From: Nocardioides mesophilus
GTDB taxonomy: Bacteria; Actinomycetota; Actinomycetes; Propionibacteriales; Nocardioidaceae
Assembly (NCBI RefSeq): GCF_014395785.1
Contig: NZ_CP060713.1
Location: 3,996,501-4,060,500 of the forward strand
DNA length: 64,000 bases
Direction: 5' to 3'
Shown here: piece after piece, positions 52,539-62,411 of the stretch
Layout: the number at the start of each line of letters is the position of its first letter
Numbering within the stretch: the first letter of the stretch is position 1
Program-made: the position numbers and the translations under genes
The notes under the pieces: model-generated
The model's database searches: none
Told to the model about the DNA's origin: nothing
The model's input: only the letters and a program-made list of their open reading frames with translations

Positions 52539-53435
52539 GTGAAGCCGTCCCCGTTCCACTACCACCGCCCCGCCACGGTCGAGGAGGCCGTGCGGCTGCT
52601 TGCCGAGCTCCGCGCCGGCGGCGCCGACGCCAAGGTGCTGGCCGGCGGGCAGAGCCTGGTCCCGCTGATGTCGATGCGGCTGGCCGCGCCCGGCCACCTC
52701 GTCGACATCAACCACCTGCCCGGGCTGGACCGGGTCGAGGTGACCGCCGGTGAGGTCCGGGTGGGGGCGCTCGCCCGGCACCGCACGGTGGAGCGGGACG
52801 ACGCGGCGTACGCCGCCTGCCCGCTGCTGCGCCGGGCGCTGGTCCACGTCGCGCACCCGGCGATCCGCAACCGCGGCACGACGGTCGGCAGCATCGTGCA
52901 CGCCGACCCGGCCGGGGAGATGACCGCGGTGCTCGCGGTGCTCGGCGGCCGGCTGGAGCTCGTCTCGACCTCCGGCACCCGCCAGGTCGCCGCCGAGACG
53001 CTGTTCACCGGGCCGATGACCACCACCGTCCGCACCGACGAGCTCGCCGTGGCAGCCCTCTTCCCGGTCCCGCCGGCCGGCACCGGCTCGGCCTTCGTCG
53101 AGCTGGCCCGGCGCTCGGGGGACTACGCGCTGTGCGGGGTGGCGGCGCTGGTCACCGTCGACGCCGACCTCGCGGTCACCGGCGCCCGGCTCGGGCTGAT
53201 CAGCGTGGGACCGATGCCCGTCGTGGTCGACCTGGCCCCGGCGGTCCACGGCAGCGGCGGCGGGATCGACGTGGCCGCGGTGCGCGCCCTGGTCGACGCC
53301 GCGGTCGAGCCCGACGCCGACATCCACGCCAGCGCCGAGTACCGCCGCCACCTCGCCGGCGTGCTCAGCGAGCGCGCGGTCGGGGCCGCGCTCGAGGACG
53401 CGCTGCGTCGCCGCCGCGGACGGAGCGCGGCATGA
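52539..53435 (+). CDS. Molybdenum hydroxylase, FAD-binding medium subunit (CoxM-like)
   Basis: 298 residues from a GTG, preceded by GATGAGAG. The FAD-binding segments of the xanthine dehydrogenase/CO dehydrogenase medium subunit are visible: VLAGGQSLVPLMSMRLA near the N-terminus and NRGTTVGSIVHADPAGE in the middle, then the C-terminal domain. It passes electrons from the small Fe-S subunit to an acceptor. It is first of eight overlapping genes; coxS starts inside its stop (ATGA). Confidence 0.9.
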   Translation: MKPSPFHYHRPATVEEAVRLLAELRAGGADAKVLAGGQSLVPLMSMRLAAPGHLVDINHLPGLDRVEVTAGEVRVGALARHRTVERDDAAYAACPLLRRALVHVAHPAIRNRGTTVGSIVHADPAGEMTAVLAVLGGRLELVSTSGTRQVAAETLFTGPMTTTVRTDELAVAALFPVPPAGTGSAFVELARRSGDYALCGVAALVTVDADLAVTGARLGLISVGPMPVVVDLAPAVHGSGGGIDVAAVRALVDAAVEPDADIHASAEYRRHLAGVLSERAVGAALEDALRRRRGRSAA

Positions 53436-53941
53436 GCCCGCTCGCCCGACCGGACCCGGTCGACGTCTCCCTCAGCGTCAACGGCACCCGGCACCTGCTC
53501 CGGCTCGACCCGCGCCGGCTGCTCTCCGACGTGCTGCGCCACGACCTGCGCCTGACCGGCACCCACGTCGGCTGCGAGCACGGCGTCTGCGGCGCCTGCA
53601 CCGTGCTGGTCGACGGCGCCCCGGTCCGCTCCTGCCTGCTGTTCGCGGTCAGCCTCGAGGGCGCGCAGGTGACCACGGTCGAGGGCTGCCGGTCCCCGGA
53701 GGGCGGGATGGGCCCCGTGCAGCAGGCCTTCCACGAGTGCCACGCGCTGCAGTGCGGCTTCTGCACGCCCGGCTTCGTCACCACGGTGACCGGCTACCTC
53801 GCGGAGCACCCGCACCCGACCCGGGCGGAGGCCCGCGAGGCGATCAGCGGCAACCTGTGCCGGTGCACGGGCTACGTGAACATCGTCTCCGCGGTCGAGC
53901 GCGCCGCGGAGCTGCTCGACCGGACGGGGGAGCCCCGATGA
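53432..53941 (+). CDS. Molybdenum hydroxylase, [2Fe-2S] small subunit (CoxS-like)
   Basis: 169 residues. Both iron-sulfur sites are complete: the plant-ferredoxin type GCEHGVCGACTVLVDG with the following SCLL, and the C-terminal CGFCTPGF with NLCRCTGYVNIV. It relays electrons from the molybdenum centre to FAD. Overlaps with both neighbours (ATGA each) indicate balanced synthesis of the three subunits. Confidence 0.93.
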   Translation: MSPLARPDPVDVSLSVNGTRHLLRLDPRRLLSDVLRHDLRLTGTHVGCEHGVCGACTVLVDGAPVRSCLLFAVSLEGAQVTTVEGCRSPEGGMGPVQQAFHECHALQCGFCTPGFVTTVTGYLAEHPHPTRAEAREAISGNLCRCTGYVNIVSAVERAAELLDRTGEPR

Positions 53942-56346
53942 CGACGAGGCTCTTCGGCCAGCGGGTTCCTCGCAGCGAGGACGCCCGGCTGGTCACCGGC
54001 CGGGGCCGGTTCCTCGACGACCTCGGGCACGACGCGCTCGAGGCGGCCTTCGTCCGCAGCCCGCACGCGCACGCCCGGATCCTCGACATCGACGTCACCG
54101 GGGCGCTCGACGTCGACGGGCTGGTGGCGGTCTACACCTACGACGACCTGCTCGCCGACGAGGAGGAGCACGGCACCCGCGTCGCGGAGCCGCTGCCGCT
54201 GCTGATCCCGCACCCGACCCTGACGCACGGCCGGACGCCGTACGCCCTGGCCCGCGACGAGGTCAACCACGTCGGCGAGGCGGTCGTGATGGTGGTGGCC
54301 GCGAACCGGTACGCCGCCGAGGACGCCGTCGAGCGGATCCGCGTCGACTACGAGCTGCTGCCCGTCGTGGTCGGCGTCGAGGCCGCCCGGGCCGCGACCC
54401 ACCTGGTGCACGAGGACGTCCCCGGCAACGTCGCCGCGCACATGGTGCAGCAGACCGGCGACGCCGACGCCGCGATCGACGCCGCCCCGCACACCCTCGA
54501 GCTGGACCTCGCGATCGAACGCAGCGCGTCCACGCCGTTGGAGGGCAAGGGCGTGCTGGCCCGTTGGGACGGCGACGACGAGTCGCTGACCGTGCACACC
54601 TCCACCCAGACCTCGACCAGCGTCCGGCAGGCCGTCGCCGCCAAGCTCGGGCTGCCGGTGGACCGGGTCGAGGTGATCACCCCCGACGTCGGCGGCGGCT
54701 TCGGGGTGAAGATCGTGCACCCGTGGCCCGAGGAGATCCTGGTGCCCTGGGCGGCGCGCCGGCTCGCGAAGCCCGTGAAGTGGACCGAGGACCGGCGCGA
54801 GCACTTCGTCTCCAGCGCCCACGAGCGCGGCCAGCTGCACCACGTCCGGGTCGGCTACGACGACGACGGCCGGCTGCTGGGGCTGTCGGTGCGGTTCTGG
54901 CACGACCACGGCGCCTACATCCCCTACGGGCTGATCGTCCCGATCATCACCTCGACCCAGCTGCTCGGCCCGTACAAGACCGGGCCCTACCGGGTGGAGT
55001 TCCACAGCCTCTACACCAACACGGTGATCGTGACCCCCTACCGGGGCGCCGGCCGGCCGCAGGGCTGCTTCGTCATGGAGCGCACGATCGACGCGATCGC
55101 CGCCGACCTGGGGCTGGACCGCGCCCTGGTCCGCGAGCGCAACTTCATCCAGCCCGAGGAGATGCCCTACGACCAGGGGCTGGTCTTCCAGGACGGTCGG
55201 CCGCTGATCTACGACTCGGGCGACTTCCCCGCCTCGCTGGACGTCCTGAAGAAGCTGGTCGGCTGGGACGACTTCGAGGCCTACCGGGAGCGGGCCCGCG
55301 CCGAGGGCCGACGGGTCGGGATCGGCCTGGCCTGCTACGTCGAGGGCACCGGCGTGGGTCCCTACGAGGGCGGTCACGTCCGCGTCGAGACCGACGGGAC
55401 CGTGGTGGTCTCGACCGGCCTGACCACCCAGGGGCAGGGACACCAGACGATGCTGGCGCAGATCGTGGCCGACGAGCTCGGGGTGCCCTTCGAGCGGGTC
55501 CGGGTCACCACCGGGGACACCCGCCGGTTCAAGTACGCCGTCGGCACGTTCGCCTCGCGGACCGCGGTGATGAGTGGCAGCGCGGTCGCGCTGACCGCGC
55601 GGACCGTGCGCGCCAAGGCCCTGCGGGTGGCCGCGCAGGCGCTCGAGGCCGCGGTCGAGGACCTCGAGATCGTCGACGGGCACGTGCAGGTCAAGGGGTC
55701 CCCGACCGCCCAGATCGACCTCGGGGCCGTCGCGGTGCTGTCGAACCCGTTGCGCTACGCGTTCGACGAGGCGGCCTCGCGGGCCACCCAGTTCGCCACG
55801 CCCGCCGACCCCGACCGGCCGCCGGTCGAGGCCGGCGAGTCGCCCGGGCTGGAGGCCAGCGACTTCTACTCCCCGACCCGGTCCACCTTCGCCAACGGCA
55901 TGCACGCGGTGGTGGTGGAGACCGACCCGGACACCGCGGACATCCGGGTGCTGCGCTACTGCGTGGTGCACGACTGCGGCACCTTGGTGAATCCGATGAT
56001 CGTCGAGGGCCAGATCCACGGCGGCGTCGCCCAGGGAGTCGGCGGCGCGCTCTACGAGCGGATGGAGTACGCCGCCGACGGGCAGCTGCTCAACGCCTCC
56101 TTCATGGACTTCCTGATGCCCTACGCCTCCGAGGTCCCCGAGATCGAGATCGACCACCTCGTCACGCCGTCACCGCTGAACCCGCTCGGGGTCAAGGGCG
56201 CGGGGGAGGCCGGCGTGATCCCCGGCTCCGCGGCCATCGCGGCGGCGATCGAGGACGCCGAGGGCTTCCCGATCCACCGGATGCCGATCTCGCCCAGCGA
56301 GCTGTTCCACCTCCGCACGTCCCGTCCCAGGAAGGACCGGCCATGA
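53938..56346 (+). CDS. Molybdenum hydroxylase, large molybdopterin subunit (CoxL-family, not CO dehydrogenase)
   Basis: 802 residues. This subunit carries the molybdopterin-cytosine-dinucleotide centre that hydroxylates a carbon next to nitrogen or an aldehyde carbon. Pterin-binding features GGGFGVKIVHPWPEE and GQGHQTMLAQ and the catalytic glutamate in VKGAGEAGVIPG are present. The active-site loop reads PYRGAGRPQGCF; the AYRCSFR loop that holds copper in form I CO dehydrogenase is absent. It is therefore an oxidase or dehydrogenase for an organic substrate. Company with hydantoinase and permease genes suggests an N-heterocycle. Automated labels of aerobic CO dehydrogenase would be wrong. Confidence 0.9.
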   Translation: MTTRLFGQRVPRSEDARLVTGRGRFLDDLGHDALEAAFVRSPHAHARILDIDVTGALDVDGLVAVYTYDDLLADEEEHGTRVAEPLPLLIPHPTLTHGRTPYALARDEVNHVGEAVVMVVAANRYAAEDAVERIRVDYELLPVVVGVEAARAATHLVHEDVPGNVAAHMVQQTGDADAAIDAAPHTLELDLAIERSASTPLEGKGVLARWDGDDESLTVHTSTQTSTSVRQAVAAKLGLPVDRVEVITPDVGGGFGVKIVHPWPEEILVPWAARRLAKPVKWTEDRREHFVSSAHERGQLHHVRVGYDDDGRLLGLSVRFWHDHGAYIPYGLIVPIITSTQLLGPYKTGPYRVEFHSLYTNTVIVTPYRGAGRPQGCFVMERTIDAIAADLGLDRALVRERNFIQPEEMPYDQGLVFQDGRPLIYDSGDFPASLDVLKKLVGWDDFEAYRERARAEGRRVGIGLACYVEGTGVGPYEGGHVRVETDGTVVVSTGLTTQGQGHQTMLAQIVADELGVPFERVRVTTGDTRRFKYAVGTFASRTAVMSGSAVALTARTVRAKALRVAAQALEAAVEDLEIVDGHVQVKGSPTAQIDLGAVAVLSNPLRYAFDEAASRATQFATPADPDRPPVEAGESPGLEASDFYSPTRSTFANGMHAVVVETDPDTADIRVLRYCVVHDCGTLVNPMIVEGQIHGGVAQGVGGALYERMEYAADGQLLNASFMDFLMPYASEVPEIEIDHLVTPSPLNPLGVKGAGEAGVIPGSAAIAAAIEDAEGFPIHRMPISPSELFHLRTSRPRKDRP

Positions 56347-56987
56347 AGTTCTCCGGTGAGTCGCTGCTGGCGGCGGAGCGGGGTGAGGTCTTCCGGGCCC
56401 TCAACGACCCCGGCGTCCTGGTCGCCGCCATCCCCGGCTGCCAGCGGCTCGAGGCGCTCGGCGCCGACACCTACACGATGACCGTGGCGGCCGGAGTGGG
56501 GTCGATCAAGGGGGTGTACGACGGCGAGGTCCGCCTCACCGACCACCTGGAGCCGCTGTCGTTCCGGATGCACGCCCGCGGCGCGGGAGCACCCGGGACC
56601 GTCGGCGCCTCCGTGCAGGTGGTGCTCGAGGAGCACCCGGAGGGCGGCACCCGGCTCAGCTACGACGCGGACGCGACGGTGGGCGGGACGATCGGCGGGG
56701 TCGGCCAGCGGATGCTCACCGGGGTGTCGAGGCGGATGGCCGAGGAGTTCTTCCGCAACGTCGACACCGTCCTCGCCGCCGGGCCGGTGCCGGCGTCGGC
56801 CGCTCCCGCGGCGGCCGTCTCCGCCGTCGAGCCCGGTGCCGTGTTCACGCCCCCGCAGCCGCCGACGGCGGCCGGCCGGACGCCGGCAGGCTTCGCGCTC
56901 GGGGTCGTGACCGGAGCCGGGGCCGCCCTGGTGGGTGCCCTGGTCGGCGCCTGGATCTCCCGACGCTCGCGGGGCGGGAGCCGGTAG
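56343..56987 (+). CDS. CoxG-like SRPBCC protein with C-terminal membrane anchor
   Basis: 214 residues. The N-terminal 150 residues are the CoxG/SRPBCC hydrophobic-pocket fold (FSGESLLAAERGEVFRALNDP ... GVYDGEVRLTDHLEPLSF). A Pro/Ala linker then leads to one membrane helix (about 183-205) and a basic end (SRRSRGGSR). CoxG proteins are thought to tether molybdenum hydroxylases to the membrane and help hand electrons to menaquinone. That would make this hydroxylase respiratory rather than NAD-linked (inference). It overlaps coxL (ATGA). Confidence 0.85.
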   Translation: MKFSGESLLAAERGEVFRALNDPGVLVAAIPGCQRLEALGADTYTMTVAAGVGSIKGVYDGEVRLTDHLEPLSFRMHARGAGAPGTVGASVQVVLEEHPEGGTRLSYDADATVGGTIGGVGQRMLTGVSRRMAEEFFRNVDTVLAAGPVPASAAPAAAVSAVEPGAVFTPPQPPTAAGRTPAGFALGVVTGAGAALVGALVGAWISRRSRGGSR

Positions 56988-58420
56988 TGGCCGACCTCGA
57001 CGTCTACACCTCCGCCCGGGAGATGGCGGCCGCCGTGCGCGGCAAGGAGATCTCCGCCCGGGAGCTGATGGAGCTGCACCTGGCCCGGATCGCGGAGGTG
57101 AACCCCGCCGTCAACGCGGTGGTGAGCCTCGACGAGGACCGGGCGCTCGCCGGGGCCGCCGAGGCGGACCGGGCGCTGGCGCGCGGCGAGACGGTCGGTC
57201 CCCTGCACGGGCTGCCGCACGCGTTCAAGGACACCCACGAGGTCGCGGGCTGGCGGACGACGTACGGCTCGCCGCTGCGGGAGACCCACGTGCCCAAGCG
57301 CGACGAGCTGATCGTCGAGCGGATCCGCCGGGCCGGCGCCGTCCCGATCGGCAAGACCAACGTGCCGGAGTGGGCGGCCGGCTCGCACACCTTCAACCCG
57401 ATCTTCGGGACCACCCTCAACCCCTACGACCTGACCCGGTCCGCCGGTGGCTCCAGCGGGGGAGCGGCGGCGGCCCTGGCAGCGGGCATGGTGCCGCTGG
57501 CCGACGGCAGCGACATGGGCGGCTCGCTGCGCAACCCGGCGTCGTTCTGCAACGTGGTCGGGCTCCGGCCGGGCCGCGGCCGGGTGCCGGCCTGGCCGAG
57601 CACGAACGGGTGGGAGCTGACCTCGACCGGCGGCCCGATGGCGCGCTCGGTCGAGGACCTCGGCCTGCTGCTGTCGGTGGTCGCCGGCCCCTCGCGGCGG
57701 GCCCCGCTCTCGCTGGAGACCCCGGGGGCGGCGTTCGCGCCGCCGTACGCCGCCACCGACCTGCGCGGCGTCCGGGTGGCGCTCTCGGTGGACCTCGGCG
57801 GCAGCTTCGCCGTCGACCACCAGGTCGCGCAGATCGTCACCGCGCAGGCCGCCGTCCTGGAGGCCGCCGGCGCCGTCGTCGAGGAGGCGCACCCGGTGCT
57901 CCACAACGCCGACAGCGCGTTCCGGACGCTGCGCGCCTGGCTGTTCTGGCACCGGTTCCGGAGCCTGGTGCGCAAGCGGCCCGAGGCGTTCAAGGAGTCG
58001 CTGCGCGAGAACATCCTGCTCGGCGAGGGGCTCTCCGGTGCGGACGTCTCCCGCGCCTACCAGCAGCTCACCTCGATCCACGACCGGGTCCGGGTCTTCT
58101 TCGAGAGCCACGACGTCCTGGTGATGCCGGTCAGCCAGGTGCCCCCGTTCAGTGCCGAGGAGGAGTTCCCTAACGCCATCAACGGCGAGCCGCAGGAGAC
58201 CTACCTGGACTGGATGCGGTCGGCCTACCTGGTCACGGTCACCGGCTGCCCGGCGCTCTCGGTGCCGGCCGGGTTCACCGCGGAGGGCTGGCCGGTGGGG
58301 GTGCAGCTGGTCGGCCCGCCCCGGGGCGAGCGGCGGCTTCTCGAGATCGCCCACGTCTTCGAGCAGGCGACGCGGGTCGGGGAACGCCGTCCCGCTCTCG
58401 GTGCCGGGGCCGGCCGGTGA
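56987..58420 (+). CDS. Amidase-signature family hydrolase
   Basis: 477 residues from a GTG sharing one base with the coxG stop (TAGTG). The Ser-cisSer-Lys triad is intact: lysine in GLPHAFKDTHE, serines in RSAGGSSGGAAAALAAGM, and GSDMGGSLRNPASFCNVVG. Family members hydrolyse linear amides, carbamoyl or aryl acylamides, or act in GatA. With no gatB or gatC nearby and a place before hyuA, it most likely cleaves an amide intermediate of the same pathway. The substrate is unknown. Confidence 0.88.
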   Translation: MADLDVYTSAREMAAAVRGKEISARELMELHLARIAEVNPAVNAVVSLDEDRALAGAAEADRALARGETVGPLHGLPHAFKDTHEVAGWRTTYGSPLRETHVPKRDELIVERIRRAGAVPIGKTNVPEWAAGSHTFNPIFGTTLNPYDLTRSAGGSSGGAAAALAAGMVPLADGSDMGGSLRNPASFCNVVGLRPGRGRVPAWPSTNGWELTSTGGPMARSVEDLGLLLSVVAGPSRRAPLSLETPGAAFAPPYAATDLRGVRVALSVDLGGSFAVDHQVAQIVTAQAAVLEAAGAVVEEAHPVLHNADSAFRTLRAWLFWHRFRSLVRKRPEAFKESLRENILLGEGLSGADVSRAYQQLTSIHDRVRVFFESHDVLVMPVSQVPPFSAEEEFPNAINGEPQETYLDWMRSAYLVTVTGCPALSVPAGFTAEGWPVGVQLVGPPRGERRLLEIAHVFEQATRVGERRPALGAGAGR

Positions 58421-60501
58421 CCGGCGCCCGGGTCCGGATCGGCATCGACACCGGCGGCACCTTCACCGACGTCGTGGCGGTCGACGAGGTCACCGGGGAG
58501 ATCGCGGTGACCAAGACCCCCTCCACCCCGCACGACCCGGCGCTCGGCTTCATGACCGGGGTGCACAAGGTGCTCGACCAGCTCGGCCTCTCGGGCCGGT
58601 CCGGAGCCGTCGCCGCGGTCAGCCACGGCACCACGGTGGCGACCAACAAGCTCCTCGAGGGCAAGGTCGGCAACCTCGGGTTCGTCACCAACGAGGGCTA
58701 CGAGTTCCTGCTCGAGATCGCCCGGCAGTCGGTGCCCGACGGCTACGGGAACTCCTACTTCTGGGTGAAGCCCGACCGGATCGTGCCGGTGGACCGGATC
58801 CGGACCGTGCCCGGCCGGATGGCCTTCGACGGCACCGAGATCCGGCCGTTCGACGAGCCGGCGGCCACGGCCGCCGCCCGGTGGTTCCGGGACCGGGGGA
58901 TCGACACCATCGGCGTCTGCTTCCTGCACTCCTACGCGGACGACGCCCACGAGGTCGCGATGCGCGAGGTGCTGGCCCGCGAGCACCCCGGCGCGACGGT
59001 GTCGATCAGCAGCGAGGTGCTGCGCGAGTACCGCGAGTACGAGCGCGCCGTCACCACGCTGGTCGACGCGGCCGTCAAGCCCGACATCCGCCGCTACGTG
59101 CAGAACATCGGCACGCACCTCGCCGACTTCGCCGGCGGCGCGGTGCCGTTCTACGTGATGAAGTCCAACGGCGGCGTGCTCTCCGCCGAGGAGGTCGTCC
59201 ACCAGCCGATCACCACCGTGCTGTCCGGGCCGGCCGCCGGGGCGCTCGGTGCCGCGGTCGTCGCGCAGCGGGCCGGCTTCCCCCGGGTGGTCACCTGCGA
59301 CGGAGGAGGTACGTCGACCGACGTCAGCGTCGTGGTCGACGGCCGGCCGGCGCTGACCACCGAGGGCCGGATCGGCGCCTACCCCAGCAAGATCCCGATG
59401 ATCGACGTGGTGACGGTGGGCGCCGGCGGCGGCTCGATCGCCTGGATCTCCCCCGAGGGCACCCTCAAGGTGGGGCCCCGCTCGGCCGGCGCCGACCCCG
59501 GACCGATCTGCTACGGCACTGGCGGCACCGACCCGACCGTCACCGACGCGCACGCCGTCCTCGGCAGGATCCCGCCGCACCTGCTCGGCGGCGAGGTGCC
59601 GCTCGACGTCGGGCTCGCCGAGCGCGGCATCGACGAGCTGGCGCGGCGGCTCGGCCTCGGCCTCGAGGCGTGCGCCACCGGCGTGCTGGAGATCTCCGCG
59701 TGGAACCAGGCCAACGCGCTGCGGCAGGTCACCGTCAACCGTGGCCTGGACGTCCGCGACTTCACGCTGGTCACCTTCGGCGGGTCCGGGTCGCTGCTGG
59801 CCTGCCGGCTCGTCGACGTGCTGGGGCTGGGCGGTGTCCTGGTCCCGCGGGACCCGGGGAACCTCTCGGCCTACGGCCTGCTCACCGTGGACGTGCGCAA
59901 CGACTACGTGCAGACCGCGGTCCGCCGGCAGTCGGTGCTCGACGCGGCGGAGGTCCGGGCCGGCTTCGAGGCGCTCAGCGGGCGCGCGGACGCGGCGCTG
60001 GCGCGCGAGGGCTTCGCCGAGGGGGAGCGCCGGTTCCTGCGGACCGCGGACCTGCGCTACTTCGGCCAGGCCTACGAGGTGCGCGTCGAGGTGCCGGACG
60101 GCCCGGTGGACGGGGCGCTGCTCGCCCGGGTCGCCGACCGGTTCCACGACGAGCACCGGGCCCTCTACGACTACGACTTCCGCGGCGACCCGCGCCAGGA
60201 GGTCGAGTGGGTGAACCTGCGGGTCACCGGCGTCGGCCCGATCCGCAAGCCGGAGCCGCAGCCGGCCCAGCCCGGACAGGGCGCGGAGAAGGCACTCACC
60301 GGTCGCCGGCCGGTGTTCTTCGAGGAGTGGCGCGACACCCCGGTCTACGACCGGGCCGCGCTCGGTGCCGGCGACGTCGTGGTCGGACCGGCGGTCCTCG
60401 AGGAGTTCAGCTCCACCGTGCCGCTGCACCCCGGGTTCACCGCCCGGGTCGACCCGCACGGCAACCTCGTCGTCACCCGGACGGAGGGACCCGGCGCATG
60501 A
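58417..60501 (+). CDS. hyuA: Hydantoinase/oxoprolinase family subunit A
   Basis: 694 residues from a GTG overlapping the amidase stop (GTGA). The actin-like ATP-binding start GIDTGGTFTDVVAVDE is typical, followed by AVSHGTTVATNKLLEG, EVLREYREYERAVTTLVDA and the glycine-rich GAGGGSIAWI. HyuA/HyuB enzymes open cyclic amides such as N-methylhydantoin or 5-oxoproline at the cost of ATP; the same family includes acetone and acetophenone carboxylases, which need additional subunits not seen here. The pair in this operon points to ring opening of the hydroxylated product. Confidence 0.88.
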   Translation: MTGARVRIGIDTGGTFTDVVAVDEVTGEIAVTKTPSTPHDPALGFMTGVHKVLDQLGLSGRSGAVAAVSHGTTVATNKLLEGKVGNLGFVTNEGYEFLLEIARQSVPDGYGNSYFWVKPDRIVPVDRIRTVPGRMAFDGTEIRPFDEPAATAAARWFRDRGIDTIGVCFLHSYADDAHEVAMREVLAREHPGATVSISSEVLREYREYERAVTTLVDAAVKPDIRRYVQNIGTHLADFAGGAVPFYVMKSNGGVLSAEEVVHQPITTVLSGPAAGALGAAVVAQRAGFPRVVTCDGGGTSTDVSVVVDGRPALTTEGRIGAYPSKIPMIDVVTVGAGGGSIAWISPEGTLKVGPRSAGADPGPICYGTGGTDPTVTDAHAVLGRIPPHLLGGEVPLDVGLAERGIDELARRLGLGLEACATGVLEISAWNQANALRQVTVNRGLDVRDFTLVTFGGSGSLLACRLVDVLGLGGVLVPRDPGNLSAYGLLTVDVRNDYVQTAVRRQSVLDAAEVRAGFEALSGRADAALAREGFAEGERRFLRTADLRYFGQAYEVRVEVPDGPVDGALLARVADRFHDEHRALYDYDFRGDPRQEVEWVNLRVTGVGPIRKPEPQPAQPGQGAEKALTGRRPVFFEEWRDTPVYDRAALGAGDVVVGPAVLEEFSSTVPLHPGFTARVDPHGNLVVTRTEGPGA

Positions 60502-62411
60502 GCACGCCGTACCGCCTCACCCCGGAGGACGGCACCGGGCCGGACCCGGTGCTGGTCGAGATCGTCGAGGGCTACCTCGCCTCGGTGGAGCAGGAGGTGG
60601 AGACCGCGATCGGGCGCACCTCCCGGTCGCCGATGATCCGCGACGCCCACGACTACCGCGCCGGCATCCACGACCGGCACCTGCGCAAGCTCACCGGCCG
60701 CTCGTACTCCGCGCTCGTGCACCCGGTGGTGCGCGACCACCCGATCGCGGCGATGCGGCCCGGCGACGTCTTCTTCCACAACGACGTCTACCTCTCCGAG
60801 GGCGGTATCGGGCACCTGCCGGACCTCTGCGTGACCGCCCCGGTCTTCCACGACGACGGCGACGGGGCCGGGCCGCGGGTGGTCGCGTTCGTGCAGGCGT
60901 TCGGTCACCACGACGACATCGGCGGCGCCGTCCCTGGCTCGATGCCGAGCCACGCGACCAGCGTCTTCGAGGAGGGGCTGATGGTGCCGCCGATCAAGCT
61001 CTGGGACCAGGGCGTGCCCAACGACGCGGCGCTGCGGATCATGACGCGCAACTCCCGGATGCCGGAGTCCCTGGCCGCCGACCTCGACGCCGAGTGCTCC
61101 GCCTGCCTGATGGGCGCCCGCCGGATGGCCGAGCTGTTCGCCCGCTACGGGGTCGCGGCCGTCGAGGCCTGCTTCGACGCGGTGCTGGACAAGACGACCG
61201 CGACGTTCCGCCGCGAGATCCTCGCCAAGATCCCGGTGGGGGAGTACGTCTGGGAGGACTACGCCGAGCACGACGGGGTCGACGCGCCCCGGCTGCACAC
61301 CCAGCGGATCACGCTCACCCGCACGCCGGCCGACGATCCCGGCGGGGAGCGGCTGGTGATCGACTTCGCCGGCACCGGGCCGCAGGCCAAGGGGCCGATC
61401 AACCACTGCGGGGACTACGCGGACGGCAACTTCTTGAAGAAGTGGCTGGCGCCGGTCCTGCGCAACCTCGCCGACACCCCGGAGCGGATGGCCCAGCTCG
61501 ACGTGAACGAGGGCGTGGTGCCGCTGATCGAGATGCGCTTCCCGCCCAAGGGCACGCTGCTGACCCCGGAGTTCCCGGCCCCCACCAACGCCCGCACCTT
61601 CGTCATCCTCCGGCTGCTCGGCGTGCTCGCCGGGGTTCTGGCCAAGGCGGTCGACGGCCGGATGCCCGCGGACCAGGAGACGATCCGCTACACCGGCGTC
61701 TACGGCACCGACCGCGACGGGGCGCCGTACCTCATGCGCGAGGTGCTCGGCGGCGGCTCCGGCGGTCGTTACTACGCCGACGGCGAGGACACCATCCACG
61801 TCGTCCCGGACTCGCGGAACCTGCCCAGCGAGTTCTCCGAGTCCCGCTTCCCGTTCGTGGTCGAACGGCTCGGCCTCGCCGTCGACAGCGGCGGACCCGG
61901 CCGGCACCGGGGCGGGCTCGGCTACGAGAAGCACATCCGGATGCTGGAGGAGGCCCGCTTCATGTCCATCGCCGATCGTTCGATCCTGGCCTGCTGGGGG
62001 GTCCGCGGAGGCCGCGCCGGCCGTCCGTTCGAGGTGACCGTCGATCCGGGCGGCCCGCGGGAGCGGGTCGTCGACGCGCTCGCCGACGGGGAGCCGGTGG
62101 CGGCCGGCGAGACGATCCGGATCCGCACCACCGGCGGAGGCGGCTGGGGCGACCCGCTGGAGCGGCCGTACGCCGAGGTCGTCCGCGACGTGCTGTGGGG
62201 CAAGGTGTCCCGCGGGGCCGCCGCTGCCGACTACGGCACGGTGATCGCCGGATCCGGCGATGCCCCCGAGGTCGACCTCCCCGCCAGCGAGGCACTGCGC
62301 GAGCGGCTGCGCTCGGAGCGGGGCCCGCAGCCGTTCTTCGACCGCGGCCCCGGCTACGCGGCGCTGGCGGGGACGGCAAGCGCCGACGTCGACTGGGTGG
62401 GCCCCCGATGA
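60498..62411 (+). CDS. hyuB: Hydantoinase/oxoprolinase family subunit B
   Basis: 637 residues; the ATG overlaps the hyuA stop (ATGA). Family landmarks include SPMIRDAHDYRAGIHD, the metal-binding region GDVFFHNDVYLSEGGIGHLPDL, VQAFGHHDDIGGAVPGSM and the C-terminal GGGGWGDPLERP. The catalytic nucleotide-dependent step needs both HyuA and HyuB. The C-terminus is longer than that of HyuB proteins ending soon after the GWGDP motif, with about 80 further residues. Confidence 0.88.
   Translation: MSTPYRLTPEDGTGPDPVLVEIVEGYLASVEQEVETAIGRTSRSPMIRDAHDYRAGIHDRHLRKLTGRSYSALVHPVVRDHPIAAMRPGDVFFHNDVYLSEGGIGHLPDLCVTAPVFHDDGDGAGPRVVAFVQAFGHHDDIGGAVPGSMPSHATSVFEEGLMVPPIKLWDQGVPNDAALRIMTRNSRMPESLAADLDAECSACLMGARRMAELFARYGVAAVEACFDAVLDKTTATFRREILAKIPVGEYVWEDYAEHDGVDAPRLHTQRITLTRTPADDPGGERLVIDFAGTGPQAKGPINHCGDYADGNFLKKWLAPVLRNLADTPERMAQLDVNEGVVPLIEMRFPPKGTLLTPEFPAPTNARTFVILRLLGVLAGVLAKAVDGRMPADQETIRYTGVYGTDRDGAPYLMREVLGGGSGGRYYADGEDTIHVVPDSRNLPSEFSESRFPFVVERLGLAVDSGGPGRHRGGLGYEKHIRMLEEARFMSIADRSILACWGVRGGRAGRPFEVTVDPGGPRERVVDALADGEPVAAGETIRIRTTGGGGWGDPLERPYAEVVRDVLWGKVSRGAAAADYGTVIAGSGDAPEVDLPASEALRERLRSERGPQPFFDRGPGYAALAGTASADVDWVGPR

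Noticed and set aside
52539-56987. Aerobic carbon monoxide dehydrogenase operon
   Set aside because: Subunits are of the CoxMSL type, but the large subunit lacks the AYRCSFR copper site, and coxD/coxE/coxF maturation genes are not seen.
58417-62411. Acetone or acetophenone carboxylase
   Set aside because: HyuA/HyuB-like subunits are shared with these enzymes, but the extra subunit they require is not encoded here.
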